Below, one piece after another: positions 26,382 to 35,217 of a stretch of 64,000 nt of DNA (positions within the stretch are counted from its first letter, which is position 1; each line of letters begins with the position of its first letter). The stretch is from CAWGCE01 sp964480915 (GTDB taxonomy: Bacteria; Planctomycetota; Planctomycetia; Pirellulales; Pirellulaceae), in the NCBI GenBank assembly GCA_964480915.1, contig CAYZRS010000002.1, positions 1 through 64,000 on the forward strand. Reading direction: 5' to 3'. A program made the translations under genes and the position numbers. Under the pieces are notes generated by a model, which was not told the DNA's origin, did not search any database, and saw nothing but the letters and a program-made list of their open reading frames with translations.

Positions 26382-27227
26382 ATGCCAGAGTTACCGGAAG
26401 TCGAAACAATGCGCCGGGGTGTGTTGGGAGTCGAGGGAGCGGAAATTGCCGATGTCCATGTGATTTCGACGACGCTCAAGCCGCTTCATATTTCGCCGTC
26501 TGAACGTACATTCCGCAAGCGGGCCGTGGGGCAGAAGATCGCCGCGGTGGAGCGGTTAGGGAAACGGGTCGTGTTTCGGTTAGGCAGTGCCGATCGAATC
26601 ATTTTTGAACCACGCATGACCGGATTGGTTTTGTCGGCCGATCCGCCGAACGAGACGCACTTGCGCTTCAAGATGCATTTGGAAGGCGGCTCGATTCCGA
26701 TTGTGTGGTATTGGGATCGCCGTGGTTTGGGCAGCGTGCGATTGGTGAGCGAGAAGCAGTTGGGATCGCTGTATGGTCCCGACCGATTGGGGCCGGACGC
26801 GTTAGAATTTGCGCTGGAGGATTGGCAGGATCGCTTGGGGAGTTCGCAACGCGAGATCAAAGTTGCCATGCTCGACCAGCGCGCGATCGCCGGAATTGGC
26901 AATCTTTACGCTTCTGAGATTTTGCACGTCGCAGGAGTCGATCCCAGGAAAAAGTGCCGGGCGATCAGTCGGTCGATGTGGGCTTCGATTGACAGCGCGA
27001 CTCAGGAGGTGCTTCGGAATGCGATCAAGTACGAGGGCTCAACTCTGGGGGACGGTACTTATCGCAACGCGTTGAATAAAGAGGGCTCTTACCAAAATCA
27101 CCATCGTGTCTACATGAAGGCGGGCGAGACTTGTCGGACTTGCCAGCAAGGAGTGATCCGTCGAATTGTGCAGGCCCAACGCTCGACCTTTTTTTGTCCC
27201 GCTTGTCAACGAAAGAGCGGACGCTAG
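26382..27227 (+). CDS. mutM: formamidopyrimidine-DNA glycosylase
   Basis: Bifunctional DNA glycosylase/AP lyase removing 8-oxoguanine and formamidopyrimidines; 281 aa. It starts MPELPEVETMRRG with catalytic Pro2 and Glu3. The H2TH region includes MLDQRAIAGIGNLYASEIL, and the C-terminal zinc finger has CRTC and CPAC pairs ending in QRKSGR. AGGA precedes the ATG. It is convergent with the nucleosidase gene, with stop codons only 3 nt apart. Confidence 0.96.
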   Translation: MPELPEVETMRRGVLGVEGAEIADVHVISTTLKPLHISPSERTFRKRAVGQKIAAVERLGKRVVFRLGSADRIIFEPRMTGLVLSADPPNETHLRFKMHLEGGSIPIVWYWDRRGLGSVRLVSEKQLGSLYGPDRLGPDALEFALEDWQDRLGSSQREIKVAMLDQRAIAGIGNLYASEILHVAGVDPRKKCRAISRSMWASIDSATQEVLRNAIKYEGSTLGDGTYRNALNKEGSYQNHHRVYMKAGETCRTCQQGVIRRIVQAQRSTFFCPACQRKSGR

Positions 27228-27230
27228 CCG

Positions 27231-28016
27231 CTAGTACTGGTAGTGTTTGATCGTTTCGCCCGCGTCGTCGATCTGCGAAAGTGCTTCGATGCCCAATTGC
27301 AAATGAAGGTCAGCGAAGTTTCGATTGACTTCCTGATCGCTCTCTTCCGTTTTGATACCTTCGGGGGTCATGGGCAGATCAGAAACCAATAGCAAGGCGC
27401 CGCGGGCAATCTGATTAATATGCCCGACGACAAAGATCGTGGCCGTTTCCATGTCGATGGCGATCGAAGTCATTTTACGCAGTTCATCTTTGAATTCTTT
27501 GTCGTGTTCCCACACGCGTCGGTTGGTGGTGTAGACGACGCCGGTGCGATACTCGAGATCTTTCTCGACCAGCTTTTCCGAAACGAACTTGTGCAACTTG
27601 AAAGAGGGGAGGGCAGGTACGCTCGGGTGCAGATAATCGTCCGACGTTCCTTCGCCGCGAATGGCGGCAATCGGCAAGATGAAATGGCCGATCTCCGTTG
27701 ATTTTTTCAAGCCGCCACATTTACCCAAGAAAAGAACACCTTTGGGGGCGCGTGCCGACAATAGGTCCATGATCGTCGCGGCGTTCGGCGAGCCGATTCC
27801 GAAGTTGACCATCGACAATCCGTCCGCATTTGTCGCGGCCTGCATGGGGCGTCCAGCACCGTAGATGTCACATTGAAATTGTTCGACGAAATTCAAAAAG
27901 TAGTTATGAAAATTCGTCAGCAAGACGTAATCGCCAAAAGTATCGATGGGCATCCCGGTGTAGCGCGGAAGCCAGTCTTTTGCCAAATCGAGTTTCGATA
28001 CCATAGGGCCCAGCAT
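27231..28016 (-). CDS. amn: AMP nucleosidase-like protein
   Basis: Belongs to the short AMP-nucleosidase group (TIGR01721 type) within the nucleoside phosphorylase superfamily. It would split AMP to adenine and ribose 5-phosphate. Landmarks: MVNFGIGSPNAATIMDLL, GVLFLGKCGGLK (phosphate/ribose loop), VVYTTNRRVWEHD and SIAIDMETATIFVVGHI, the substrate-binding Met-Glu region. Length is about 261 aa, much shorter than E. coli Amn (484 aa), which has an extra N-terminal domain. The start is unsettled: TTG at 28049, ATG at 28016 or ATG at 28004. It directly follows glnD, suggesting read-through from the nitrogen operon. Confidence 0.82.
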   Translation of the reverse strand: MLGPMVSKLDLAKDWLPRYTGMPIDTFGDYVLLTNFHNYFLNFVEQFQCDIYGAGRPMQAATNADGLSMVNFGIGSPNAATIMDLLSARAPKGVLFLGKCGGLKKSTEIGHFILPIAAIRGEGTSDDYLHPSVPALPSFKLHKFVSEKLVEKDLEYRTGVVYTTNRRVWEHDKEFKDELRKMTSIAIDMETATIFVVGHINQIARGALLLVSDLPMTPEGIKTEESDQEVNRNFADLHLQLGIEALSQIDDAGETIKHYQY

Positions 28017-28049
28017 TGCAAGGGAAGGAACGAGAGGACGAGGGCTCAA

Positions 28050-30704
28050 TTATGCGTTTTCAATGGCTGCCAACAAGGCGGAACGAACTTTTTCAATCTG
28101 CTCTTCATCCTCTACTTTGGCCTGGTTTTGATCGGTGACGTAGAAAACGTCGACGACTTGGTCGAGATACGTGCCAATCTTGGCAAAACAAATTTTCATT
28201 CCGAATTCGTCCAGAGTCCTCGAGATGTGATAAATCAGGCCAGCTCGATCATGCGTGAAGATGTCCAGGATCGTGAAATCGTTCAGCGTCGAGTTGTCGA
28301 CCACGATCCGGGTTGGCGATTGAGTGAATTCGCTTTCCGAATCGACGCCCCCCCAGACTCGGCGAAAACTGGGAACCTCATCCGTCGGGCTTTTCAAGCG
28401 GCCAACGATGTCTTGGCTGATCTCATCCAGCCTGCCGACGGGAGGTCGTTTTTCAAAATCGGGGTCTTCGACGTGAAAACGATAGAGGACCAGGTCGTCC
28501 GAGAGGGTGTGTAGCGAACCGGAGAGAATCGAAAGGCCTTTGCTGCTGATGGCTCCCGTGATGCGATGAAAGGCTCCGTCGGTCGTCGGCGTTCGCGCGG
28601 CAACCGAATAATCACAAACCTCACGGTCATCCAGGTACCGGCCCCAGGCGGTCGCTTCGCCCGGTTGAAGCGCCTGCATCCGTCGCAGGTCATCAATGAC
28701 GGCCGCGACCTCATTGTCGAGCACGTAGGTATCTGGCAGGGCGCGGATTTGGCTGCGAAACCAATCGTCTCTGTCGGCCGGAATGTTTTCCTCTAACTGC
28801 CGACGGCGATCCTCTGCCTGCTCTTCACTTCGGGTGGACGTCTTACGTCCCCCGAGGTGGAACATGGCTCGTTGATAGAGTTCCCATAACACTTCCACTT
28901 TCCACGGATTGAGCACACCAGGTCCCACCGAAGCCAGGTCGGCAGCGGTGAGGACAAAAAGCATCCGCAATAGTTCTGGCGATCCGACTTCTTGTGCGAA
29001 CTGAAGAACGATCGCTTCGTCTGTCGTATCGCGCCGGAACGCTAGATGTGACATCTTGAGATGTTTGAGCACGAGGAATTCCAGGATCTCGGTTTCGGTT
29101 TTGGAGAGCCTTAGGCGGGCGGCCGTTTCGGTGGCAAGTCGCTTGCCCACTTCGCTGTGATCTTCTGGAAATCCTTTACCGACATCGTGAACAAGCAATG
29201 CTAAATGCAAGAGCGAACGCCGTTTGATTTTTCGATAGGCCCTTCCCAGTGGTCCCAAATCAGAGAAGAACTCGGTTGCCCTTTCGACCGCTCGAATGGA
29301 ATGTTCGTCGACCGTGTATTTGTGGTAGGCATTGAATTGCAGCAAGTGGCGGGCGTGATCCATACCCACGATGAGTTTTTCCAATACCCGCAGCTCATGC
29401 AACCGGCGCAGCAGTTTTCCCAGCCTCGCGGTGTAGTTGAGTAGCGACATGAAACGCCTGGCCGCTTCGGGCGAGACAGCCAGATGCTCGCGTTGCGTCA
29501 TGTCTTCACGGATGGCCGTCCAGGTTGGGTGCGTAATTCGTTTGTTGGATTGGTTGGCGAGTTCCATGAGGCGGAGGACCTCGGCCAAATTACCTTTGAG
29601 TTCGGCCAGTCCATGCTTGTTGGCTCCAATATGAACTGGGCCGACGCGATAAAGACCGTCCATCTGGTGGGAAAACAAATAGCCAAAGACGTCGGACGTC
29701 ACCGAACGTCGTCGTGCTTTTGCCAAAAAGAAATTGCCCACGTCGCGGACTTGGCACGTGTGGTCAAAGTACTCCTGCATGAAACGCTCAACCGGTAGGA
29801 CCGCCTCGTTCCCTTCGTAATTCCAGGCGCTGGCGACCCGTTTCTGTTCGTCCCGACGGAGCACGTCCGCGGGTCGCCCGGCGTGGAAATGCAACTCGTT
29901 GCGGAGCCGCAGCAGGAATTCGTGCGCTTTTCGAATGGCGCGCTCGTCCTCCTTCGATAAAACGCCTTGCAGCCGCAAGTTCGCCGGGACTGAATCGCCG
30001 TAGCGAGCGAATCCGATCCACCGCAACAAGTGGATGTCACGGAGCGCACCGACCGAACGCTTGACGTCCGGTTCGAGCAGAAAAACGGTCCGATCGTATT
30101 GGCCCCGTTCGGCTTTGCGAGCATCGATCACTTTCTGCACGATGGCACTCGAGCTCCGTTTGGTTTTTTGACGAAAACGGTGCATGAACTTTGTGAACAG
30201 ATCGAGGCTTCCCCCCAGGAATCGAGATTCGACCTGGGAAGTAAAGATGACCGGTTCGCGCTTGGCCAATTGGCAGGCTTGCTTTGGAGTCCGGACGCTA
30301 AAACCGAGTTGCAATCCGAGGTCAGAAACGTCAGTGACGATCCGCTTCGCGATTCGTTCGACATCGGCTTCAATGCCTGGCTCGTGCAGCAGCATCAGAT
30401 CGACGTCGGAAAACGGGGCCACATCGCGGCGACCGTAGCCGCCGTGTGGGATGAGTGCGACATTGGCCCGCATGAATGCGGCATGGCTGTCGTCCCAATC
30501 GCTTAACGAGTCTTCGAAGAATCCGAGGATCGTTGTATCGAAAAAATCAGACAGGCGAGCACAGACCTGGATGCCTGGAGAACCAGACCGGTGCTGTTGT
30601 TGAAGCTTCTCTCGTTCGGCTGCCAGCCCACGCTTCGCTGCCAACACCGCTTCGCGCAAGCTGGGGGATGTTAATCCGGAGGACGAGTCGCCGCTCAAGC
30701 TCAC
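28050..30704 (-). CDS. glnD: bifunctional [protein-PII] uridylyltransferase/removing enzyme
   Basis: Senses glutamine and modifies PII at its conserved tyrosine; 884 aa, the family length. The nucleotidyltransferase site is HGGYGRRDVAPFSDVDLMLL (about 97-116). The HD hydrolase domain has LLVHDVGKGFPEDHSEVG, and the C-terminus carries two ACT domains, the last containing DRAGLIYHISRTLDEFG. The start is a GTG that overlaps the glnB stop (GTGA), showing translational coupling with glnB. Confidence 0.95.
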   Translation of the reverse strand: MSLSGDSSSGLTSPSLREAVLAAKRGLAAEREKLQQQHRSGSPGIQVCARLSDFFDTTILGFFEDSLSDWDDSHAAFMRANVALIPHGGYGRRDVAPFSDVDLMLLHEPGIEADVERIAKRIVTDVSDLGLQLGFSVRTPKQACQLAKREPVIFTSQVESRFLGGSLDLFTKFMHRFRQKTKRSSSAIVQKVIDARKAERGQYDRTVFLLEPDVKRSVGALRDIHLLRWIGFARYGDSVPANLRLQGVLSKEDERAIRKAHEFLLRLRNELHFHAGRPADVLRRDEQKRVASAWNYEGNEAVLPVERFMQEYFDHTCQVRDVGNFFLAKARRRSVTSDVFGYLFSHQMDGLYRVGPVHIGANKHGLAELKGNLAEVLRLMELANQSNKRITHPTWTAIREDMTQREHLAVSPEAARRFMSLLNYTARLGKLLRRLHELRVLEKLIVGMDHARHLLQFNAYHKYTVDEHSIRAVERATEFFSDLGPLGRAYRKIKRRSLLHLALLVHDVGKGFPEDHSEVGKRLATETAARLRLSKTETEILEFLVLKHLKMSHLAFRRDTTDEAIVLQFAQEVGSPELLRMLFVLTAADLASVGPGVLNPWKVEVLWELYQRAMFHLGGRKTSTRSEEQAEDRRRQLEENIPADRDDWFRSQIRALPDTYVLDNEVAAVIDDLRRMQALQPGEATAWGRYLDDREVCDYSVAARTPTTDGAFHRITGAISSKGLSILSGSLHTLSDDLVLYRFHVEDPDFEKRPPVGRLDEISQDIVGRLKSPTDEVPSFRRVWGGVDSESEFTQSPTRIVVDNSTLNDFTILDIFTHDRAGLIYHISRTLDEFGMKICFAKIGTYLDQVVDVFYVTDQNQAKVEDEEQIEKVRSALLAAIENA

Positions 30705-31039
30705 AGCGCGTCTTCGCCCGTTTCGCCAGTGCGGATACGGATGATTTCGCTTAACTCGGAAACGAAAATTTTGCCGTCGCCAATTTGCCCTGTCTGAGCA
30801 GCTTGCATCACGGTATCGACGACCGTCTTTAGCTGATCATCAACGCAAATGACTTCAACTTTGACTTTCGGTACGAAATCGACGGCATACTCCGTGCCGC
30901 GGTACATTTCGGTATGTCCTTTTTGCCGTCCAAAGCCACGGACCTCCGTGATGGTCATGCCATGAATGTTGCTCTCAGAGAGCGCATTCTTTACTTCTTC
31001 AAGCTTAAAGTGACGAATTACGGCTTCGACTTTTTTCAT
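30701..31039 (-). CDS. glnB: nitrogen regulatory protein P-II
   Basis: Small trimeric signal protein that binds ATP/ADP and 2-oxoglutarate and controls AmtB and nitrogen enzymes. With the ATG at 31037-31039 it is 112 aa, the standard PII length, and the uridylylated tyrosine falls at position 51 in the T-loop (YRGTEYAVDF). The C-terminal signature is TGQIGDGKIFVSELSEIIRI. An upstream ATG would add three residues. It sits between amtB and glnD on the same strand, the classical arrangement of partner genes. Confidence 0.96.
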   Translation of the reverse strand: MKKVEAVIRHFKLEEVKNALSESNIHGMTITEVRGFGRQKGHTEMYRGTEYAVDFVPKVKVEVICVDDQLKTVVDTVMQAAQTGQIGDGKIFVSELSEIIRIRTGETGEDAL

Positions 31040-31090
31040 CCCAGGCATCTCCTACAAATCGGACCCTATCCGACCTTCAATGTATCAACT

Positions 31091-32425
31091 TCAGTTAAAG
31101 ATGTAACCTTCTTCACCATGCTCCGACACATCCAGCCCCTTCAATTCGCCATCCTGTGGAACGCGTAGGCCGATCGTTGCGTCAAGAATTTTTAGCAGAA
31201 TGAAGGAAACGACGGCAGAGAAGAGTATGGTGACGAGCACCGCCGCTGTCTGGGCCATCACCAATTGGAAATTGCCCGTGTAAAACAGGCCGTCATGGTA
31301 ATCCGGATTGACTTGCTTCGAAGCGAAAACTCCCGTCAGAATAGCGCCGAGCGTGCCACCGACGCCATGGACGCCAAATGCGTCCAGAGAGTCGTCGTAA
31401 CCGAGCTTCGATTTCAGGGCCCCGCAGGCGAAGTAGCAGGCGACCCCGGCGGCCGCTCCCATCACCAAAGCTGGCATCGGTTGGACATACCCACAAGCGG
31501 GCGTAATGCAGACCAGTCCGGCAACGGCGCCTGAGGCGGTTCCTAGAACGGACGGTTTGCTGCGTGTTCCCCATTCGATGCTTGCCCAAGTGATCGCCCC
31601 GGCGGCAGCGGCTAGGTGTGTGACGACGAATGCATGAGCCGCCAAATCATTCGCAGCTCCTGCGCTGCCCGCGTTGAAGCCAAACCATCCGACCCACAAC
31701 ATTGCCGCGCCGGTTGCCGTGTAGGTCAAGTTGTGAGGCCGCATATCGTCCGACCCATGTCCGAGTCGCCGACCGACCAAGAGAGCACAGACCAACGCGG
31801 CAATTCCCGAACTGATATGCACGACCGTTCCCCCGGCGAAATCTAAAGCGCCGCCCAGCAGTGCCTGCTCGTTGTCGGGGGAGAGAAATCCGCCGTCCCA
31901 AACCCAATGGCAAAGAGGGCAATAGACGACCGTTCCCCACAGCAGCATAAAAATCGCCATGGCGCTGAACCTCATTCGTTCAGCAAAGGCGCCACAAATC
32001 AGCGCCGGTGTGATAATGAAAAACATCCCCTGAAAGATCATGAAAACTAATTCGGGTAATCCATCGCCTGGAAGAATGCCTCCAGACATCGTGAGACCAT
32101 GAAGCAGCAAATGGTCTCCGTTTCCGATCCATGTGCCATCGCCTCCGAATGAGAGTGAATATCCCCACAAGGCCCAGGCCACGCTCATCAAACCCATCAA
32201 GAACAAGCACTGCATCATCACGCTAAGGACGTTTTTTCGTCGAACGAGCCCGCTGTAGAATAATGCGAGGCCCGGCGCTGTCATGAAAAGGACAAGTGCT
32301 GAAGAGGTTAGCATCCAGCCGATATCGCCCGAGTCTCGAACTGGGGTCTCTTGAGCGAGGCCGGACGAGCAAAATGCCAAAACAAAACTGAGACTACAAG
32401 CAAGGGTGTATAGTTTTCGATCCAC
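31091..32425 (-). CDS. amtB: ammonium transporter
   Basis: Trimeric ammonium channel of 444 aa with about 11 transmembrane helices, preceded by a signal-like segment (MDRKLYTLACSLSFVLAFCSSGLAQ). Landmarks are DSGDIGWMLTSSALVLFMT, the signature region LDFAGGTVVHISSGIAAL containing the first pore histidine, and DDSLDAFGVHGVGGTLGAI with the second. It starts at a GTG and is followed 42 nt later by glnB, whose product blocks the channel under nitrogen excess. Confidence 0.95.
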   Translation of the reverse strand: MDRKLYTLACSLSFVLAFCSSGLAQETPVRDSGDIGWMLTSSALVLFMTAPGLALFYSGLVRRKNVLSVMMQCLFLMGLMSVAWALWGYSLSFGGDGTWIGNGDHLLLHGLTMSGGILPGDGLPELVFMIFQGMFFIITPALICGAFAERMRFSAMAIFMLLWGTVVYCPLCHWVWDGGFLSPDNEQALLGGALDFAGGTVVHISSGIAALVCALLVGRRLGHGSDDMRPHNLTYTATGAAMLWVGWFGFNAGSAGAANDLAAHAFVVTHLAAAAGAITWASIEWGTRSKPSVLGTASGAVAGLVCITPACGYVQPMPALVMGAAAGVACYFACGALKSKLGYDDSLDAFGVHGVGGTLGAILTGVFASKQVNPDYHDGLFYTGNFQLVMAQTAAVLVTILFSAVVSFILLKILDATIGLRVPQDGELKGLDVSEHGEEGYIFN

Positions 32426-32473
32426 TTTTCATCGCGTCCAAAAAAATCGATTTGTCGTTGTTGTTACGAATGC

Positions 32474-33040
32474 TCACGGAGAGTCTGGTTTCTGCCATGG
32501 CGTGTCTTCGACCCCGGCAGCAGCATTGGCTGCACGACAGAGTACGAACAACAGATCACCTAATCGATTCAAATAGATGATCAAGTCGCTCGAGATGGTC
32601 GCCGTGTCACCAAGTGTGACGACTCGGCGCTCCGCGCGGCGGCAGATGCCCCGCGCCAGGTGCAGCGCCGCGGCAGCCGGGCATCCGGCGGGCAGAATAA
32701 ATGTGGTCAGCGGCGAGAGCGTCGCTTCGTGAAGATCGATCGCCGATTCAAGCTCGGAAATTTCACCGTCCCCGATCCAATGGGTTCCGTGCTCTTCCGG
32801 CTTGGGCGTCGCCAATTCTGCGCCGACCGCAAAGAGCTGGTTTTGGACCGACTGTAGGAGCTTATCGAGTCCCTGCGAAGGTGGGGAATCATCGATGAGC
32901 TGACTGCGCGCGACGCCAATGGCCGCGTTCAGTTCGTCGACGGTGCCGTAGGCTTCGATGCGTGGATCGTCTTTGGAGACGCGAGGCCCGGCGAACAGTC
33001 CGGTGCTGCCTTCGTCACCCGATTTTGTGTAGATCTTCAT
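32474..33040 (-). CDS. cob(I)yrinic acid a,c-diamide adenosyltransferase, PduO type
   Basis: Transfers adenosyl from ATP to corrinoid Co(I) to make adenosylcobalamin; 188 aa from the ATG at 33038-33040, as in the PduO family. The start matches MKIYTKSGDEGSTGLFAG, the ATP-binding N-terminus. Later motifs include YGTVDELNAAIGVARS, FILPAGCPAAAALHLARGICRRAER and LIIYLNRLGDLLFVLCR, the family signature. It lies 48 nt upstream of amtB on the same strand; linkage to nitrogen genes may be incidental. Confidence 0.94.
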   Translation of the reverse strand: MKIYTKSGDEGSTGLFAGPRVSKDDPRIEAYGTVDELNAAIGVARSQLIDDSPPSQGLDKLLQSVQNQLFAVGAELATPKPEEHGTHWIGDGEISELESAIDLHEATLSPLTTFILPAGCPAAAALHLARGICRRAERRVVTLGDTATISSDLIIYLNRLGDLLFVLCRAANAAAGVEDTPWQKPDSP

Positions 33041-33113
33041 CCACGAGATGGTAACGTAGCAGCCGCTTTTCGGACACCACACGCACGCCTACGTTTCCGA
33101 TCGCCGCAGGGAA

Positions 33114-33428
33114 TTATCTGGTTTCTAAAGCCGATTCGAACAGTCGCATGGCGGTTAAATTCTTCATGACGGCCGGCGCAATCCGGGGTTGCAGCACCAA
33201 CGAATCATCAGCATCGCTTGCCAGCACTGCGAAAAAATTCTTCATACTGGCCAGTTCAATGGGCTGGGACTGTGTGGCCTGGTAGCGCTGTGGTGCACTG
33301 ACGACTGAAGGGGACGGTGGCGGTACTAGGTTGCCATTAGCTCGCGTGACGCGGACTCCCCATCCGACAATGGAATAGGACAACAGCACTGCGGCGCAGC
33401 AAAACGATAACTGTGGATTTTTGGACAT
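33114..33428 (-). CDS. hypothetical secreted or membrane-anchored small protein
   Basis: Protein of 104 aa with a hydrophobic N-terminus (CCAAVLLSYSIVGWGVRV) that could be a signal peptide or anchor. A Pro/Ser/Gln-rich linker follows, then a C-terminal half with SMKNFFAVLASDADDSLVLQ. There is no known domain and no Shine-Dalgarno sequence. Its status as a gene rests on composition and the plausible signal. Confidence 0.45.
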   Translation of the reverse strand: MSKNPQLSFCCAAVLLSYSIVGWGVRVTRANGNLVPPPSPSVVSAPQRYQATQSQPIELASMKNFFAVLASDADDSLVLQPRIAPAVMKNLTAMRLFESALETR

Positions 33429-33490
33429 TGGTCAAATTGAGCTTGTAGGCCTTGAGTTTTTTCCCGTGACAAATCAGCGAAAGCTAAGGA

Positions 33491-33706
33491 TTAATTGTGT
33501 AGCACTTTCTTGTTGAATCGTCGTTGGATACCGACGCGGGAGCTTGGGCGTCGGCTGCCGAAACGGCGACGGCCATTGTTCGTCGCGCAGTGTGACCGTA
33601 CTGGCATCGACCGATTTTTCCTCGTCTCGATTCGTACGAACCCAGGTTCTGCGTCATCTTCGAACGCGTACTCTAATTCCGCTACCGACTCTAGTGATCG
33701 AATCAT
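33491..33706 (-). CDS. small Arg-rich protein behind a structured leader
   Basis: A 71-aa frame that starts acidic (MIRSLESVAELEYAFEDDAE) and ends strongly basic, with RRRFGSRRPSSR and RRFNKKVL. The start is the ATG at 33704-33706 and has one of the best ribosome binding sites of the window (AAGGAG, 7-nt spacer). The frame is open further upstream, but that part crosses strong hairpins. No family is recognised. It follows the sigma-54 activator gene on the same strand. Confidence 0.55.
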   Translation of the reverse strand: MIRSLESVAELEYAFEDDAEPGFVRIETRKNRSMPVRSHCATNNGRRRFGSRRPSSRVGIQRRFNKKVLHN

Positions 33707-33753
33707 TTGCTGACTCCTTCTTGTGCAAAGCACTGTAAAAAATGAATAACACG

Positions 33754-33799
33754 CCGCGCATTGGCGCGCGGACCGATCGGTTCGCAAGCGCGAACCGAT
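33754..33799 (-). promoter_or_regulatory. double hairpin in the leader of the 71-aa ORF
   Basis: ATCGGTTCGC / GCGAACCGAT (33776-33785 and 33790-33799) pair perfectly around the loop AAGC. A GC-rich stem CCGCGC / GCGCGG (33754-33771) follows on the minus strand, with a TTTTTT run a little further and then the ORF start about 50 nt away. It could be an attenuator or a terminator of the upstream transcript. Confidence 0.5.
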
Positions 33800-33969
33800 G
33801 TTCTGTTGGTACGTTCCCACTCCCCTGTTCGGCGCAGCGCCGAAAGGCTTGCAGATTTCTTTCATTGGACCGGTTCATCGTTCCGCAGCGAGCGGCCCGA
33901 CGGAGAGGTCACGGTTGTTTTTTAATGCCGGCCCACAACGAGTGAGCCGGCAGGAGAAGAGTTGTTTTC

Positions 33970-34005
33970 TTCGATTGTGTTGTTGTCAGTGCAGTCACAA
34001 TCGAA
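33970..34005. repeat. 10-bp perfect inverted repeat
   Basis: TTCGATTGTG (33970-33979) and CACAATCGAA (33996-34005) are perfectly complementary with a 16-nt spacer. There is no T run. It may be a protein binding site or an mRNA 3' end structure of the activator gene. Confidence 0.5.
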
Positions 34006-34041
34006 TGACGCCCCCCAGCGTCATCCGATCGTGGATTGCAA

Positions 34042-35109
34042 CTAATGGAATCCGTTAGGTGGACTCAAACCGTATTTCTTCATTTTCCTAGCGAGTAGTT
34101 TCCGATCGACGCCCAGCATCCTGGCAGCGGCACTTTGGTTGTAAAACGTCTGCTTCAACGTTTTTTCAATGTGCTGTTTTTCGAGTTCGGCCAGCGTCAC
34201 CCATTCGGCAAAGTCAGGAGCCGGACTCGCGGGCCAGGGTTCGGATTGTCGTTTCAGGATCGGCGTACCGGAGGTCGACCAAGGGTCGGCCAGGTCGGCA
34301 TCGTCAATCACGTTTCGCGGAGATAGGTCGGTGAGTAGGTCGAGGAACGATTCTGGCTGAATGACCTTTCCTTCGCTCAAAACGACAGCTCTTTCGATCG
34401 TATTTTCCAGCTCACGAACGTTACCGGGCCAGTCGTATTGCTGCAGCAAATTCATCGATTCGTGGCTTAGTACCTTCAGGTCGGTGCCTCGCTCGATCGC
34501 CGTTTTTGCCAGGAAGTGGTTTGTCAGGACGACGACATCTTCGGCGCGTCTGCTCAATGCCTGAGTCGTCACATCGACGGCGTTCAGGCGGTAGAACAAA
34601 TCCAATCGGAATCGCCCCGATCTCACTTCGGCTTGGAGGTTCCGATTCGTGGCAACCACGGTTCGAACATTGACTGGGAACCCGTCATGACCCCCCACGG
34701 GCGTGACGACTCGCTCCTGCAGGACTCGCAGAAGTTTCGCTTGGTTCTCCAGACAAAGTTCCCCGATCTCATCTAAGAAGATCGTTCCGTTGTTGGCGGC
34801 TCGGAAGCATCCCAAAGAAGCGTACTCCGCTCCAGTGAACGCGCCTTTCGTGTGTCCGAACAACTGGCTGGCGAACAGTTCGCCAGGTATGGCAGCACAA
34901 TTCACGGGGATGAAGGGTTGTTCGTTTCGAGAGCTGTGGTTGTGCAAAGCTCTGGCGATCAACTCTTTTCCCGTTCCGCTTGGTCCTTGAACGAGCACGT
35001 TGAGGTGTGAGTCGGCAACTTGCTTGACTCGCTTTCGAACGTATTCGCACCAGGCGGATGTGCCGACAAAGTCGTCGATCACGAATTTTTTCCGGGTGTT
35101 GTTTGTCAC
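34042..35109 (-). CDS. sigma-54-dependent transcriptional activator without sensory domain
   Basis: Bacterial enhancer-binding protein of 355 aa. The AAA+ domain starts almost at the N-terminus (FVGTSAWCEYVRK). It has Walker A GPSGTGKE, the sigma-54-contacting loop GAFTGAEYA, Walker B GTIFLDEIGEL and the arginine-finger region RFRLDLFYRLNAV. A Fis-type helix-turn-helix (NQSAAARMLGVDRKLLARKM) lies at the end. There is no receiver, GAF or PAS domain, so control must come from another protein or from expression level. It is downstream of a PEP-CTERM gene in a minus-strand cluster headed by a near-consensus sigma-54 promoter. Confidence 0.93.
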   Translation of the reverse strand: MTNNTRKKFVIDDFVGTSAWCEYVRKRVKQVADSHLNVLVQGPSGTGKELIARALHNHSSRNEQPFIPVNCAAIPGELFASQLFGHTKGAFTGAEYASLGCFRAANNGTIFLDEIGELCLENQAKLLRVLQERVVTPVGGHDGFPVNVRTVVATNRNLQAEVRSGRFRLDLFYRLNAVDVTTQALSRRAEDVVVLTNHFLAKTAIERGTDLKVLSHESMNLLQQYDWPGNVRELENTIERAVVLSEGKVIQPESFLDLLTDLSPRNVIDDADLADPWSTSGTPILKRQSEPWPASPAPDFAEWVTLAELEKQHIEKTLKQTFYNQSAAARMLGVDRKLLARKMKKYGLSPPNGFH

Positions 35110-35126
35110 GTTTGACTTCTCCGACT

Positions 35127-35157
35127 GCGAGCGGGTCGGCTCGCGGTGTCTTTCACC
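35127..35157 (-). other. two small hairpins between PEP-CTERM gene and activator gene
   Basis: GCGAGC / GCTCGC (35127-35144) and GGTG / CACC (35145-35157) form adjacent stem-loops in the 108-bp spacer. There is no T run, so transcript processing or stability is more likely than termination. Confidence 0.35.
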
Positions 35158-35217
35158 GTCTTCGTTTTTCCTACATCGAATCGGGCATCCTTGCCTGTCG
35201 CTTCTTTCAAGCAGGGT

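Larger units (their letters stand above)
33707..34041. other. 335-bp structured intergenic region
   Basis: Between the sigma-54 activator gene and the 71-aa ORF, both on the minus strand. It holds two hairpins close to the small ORF (33754-33799) and a 10-bp perfect inverted repeat with a 16-nt spacer (33970-34005). No credible gene. Confidence 0.6.
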
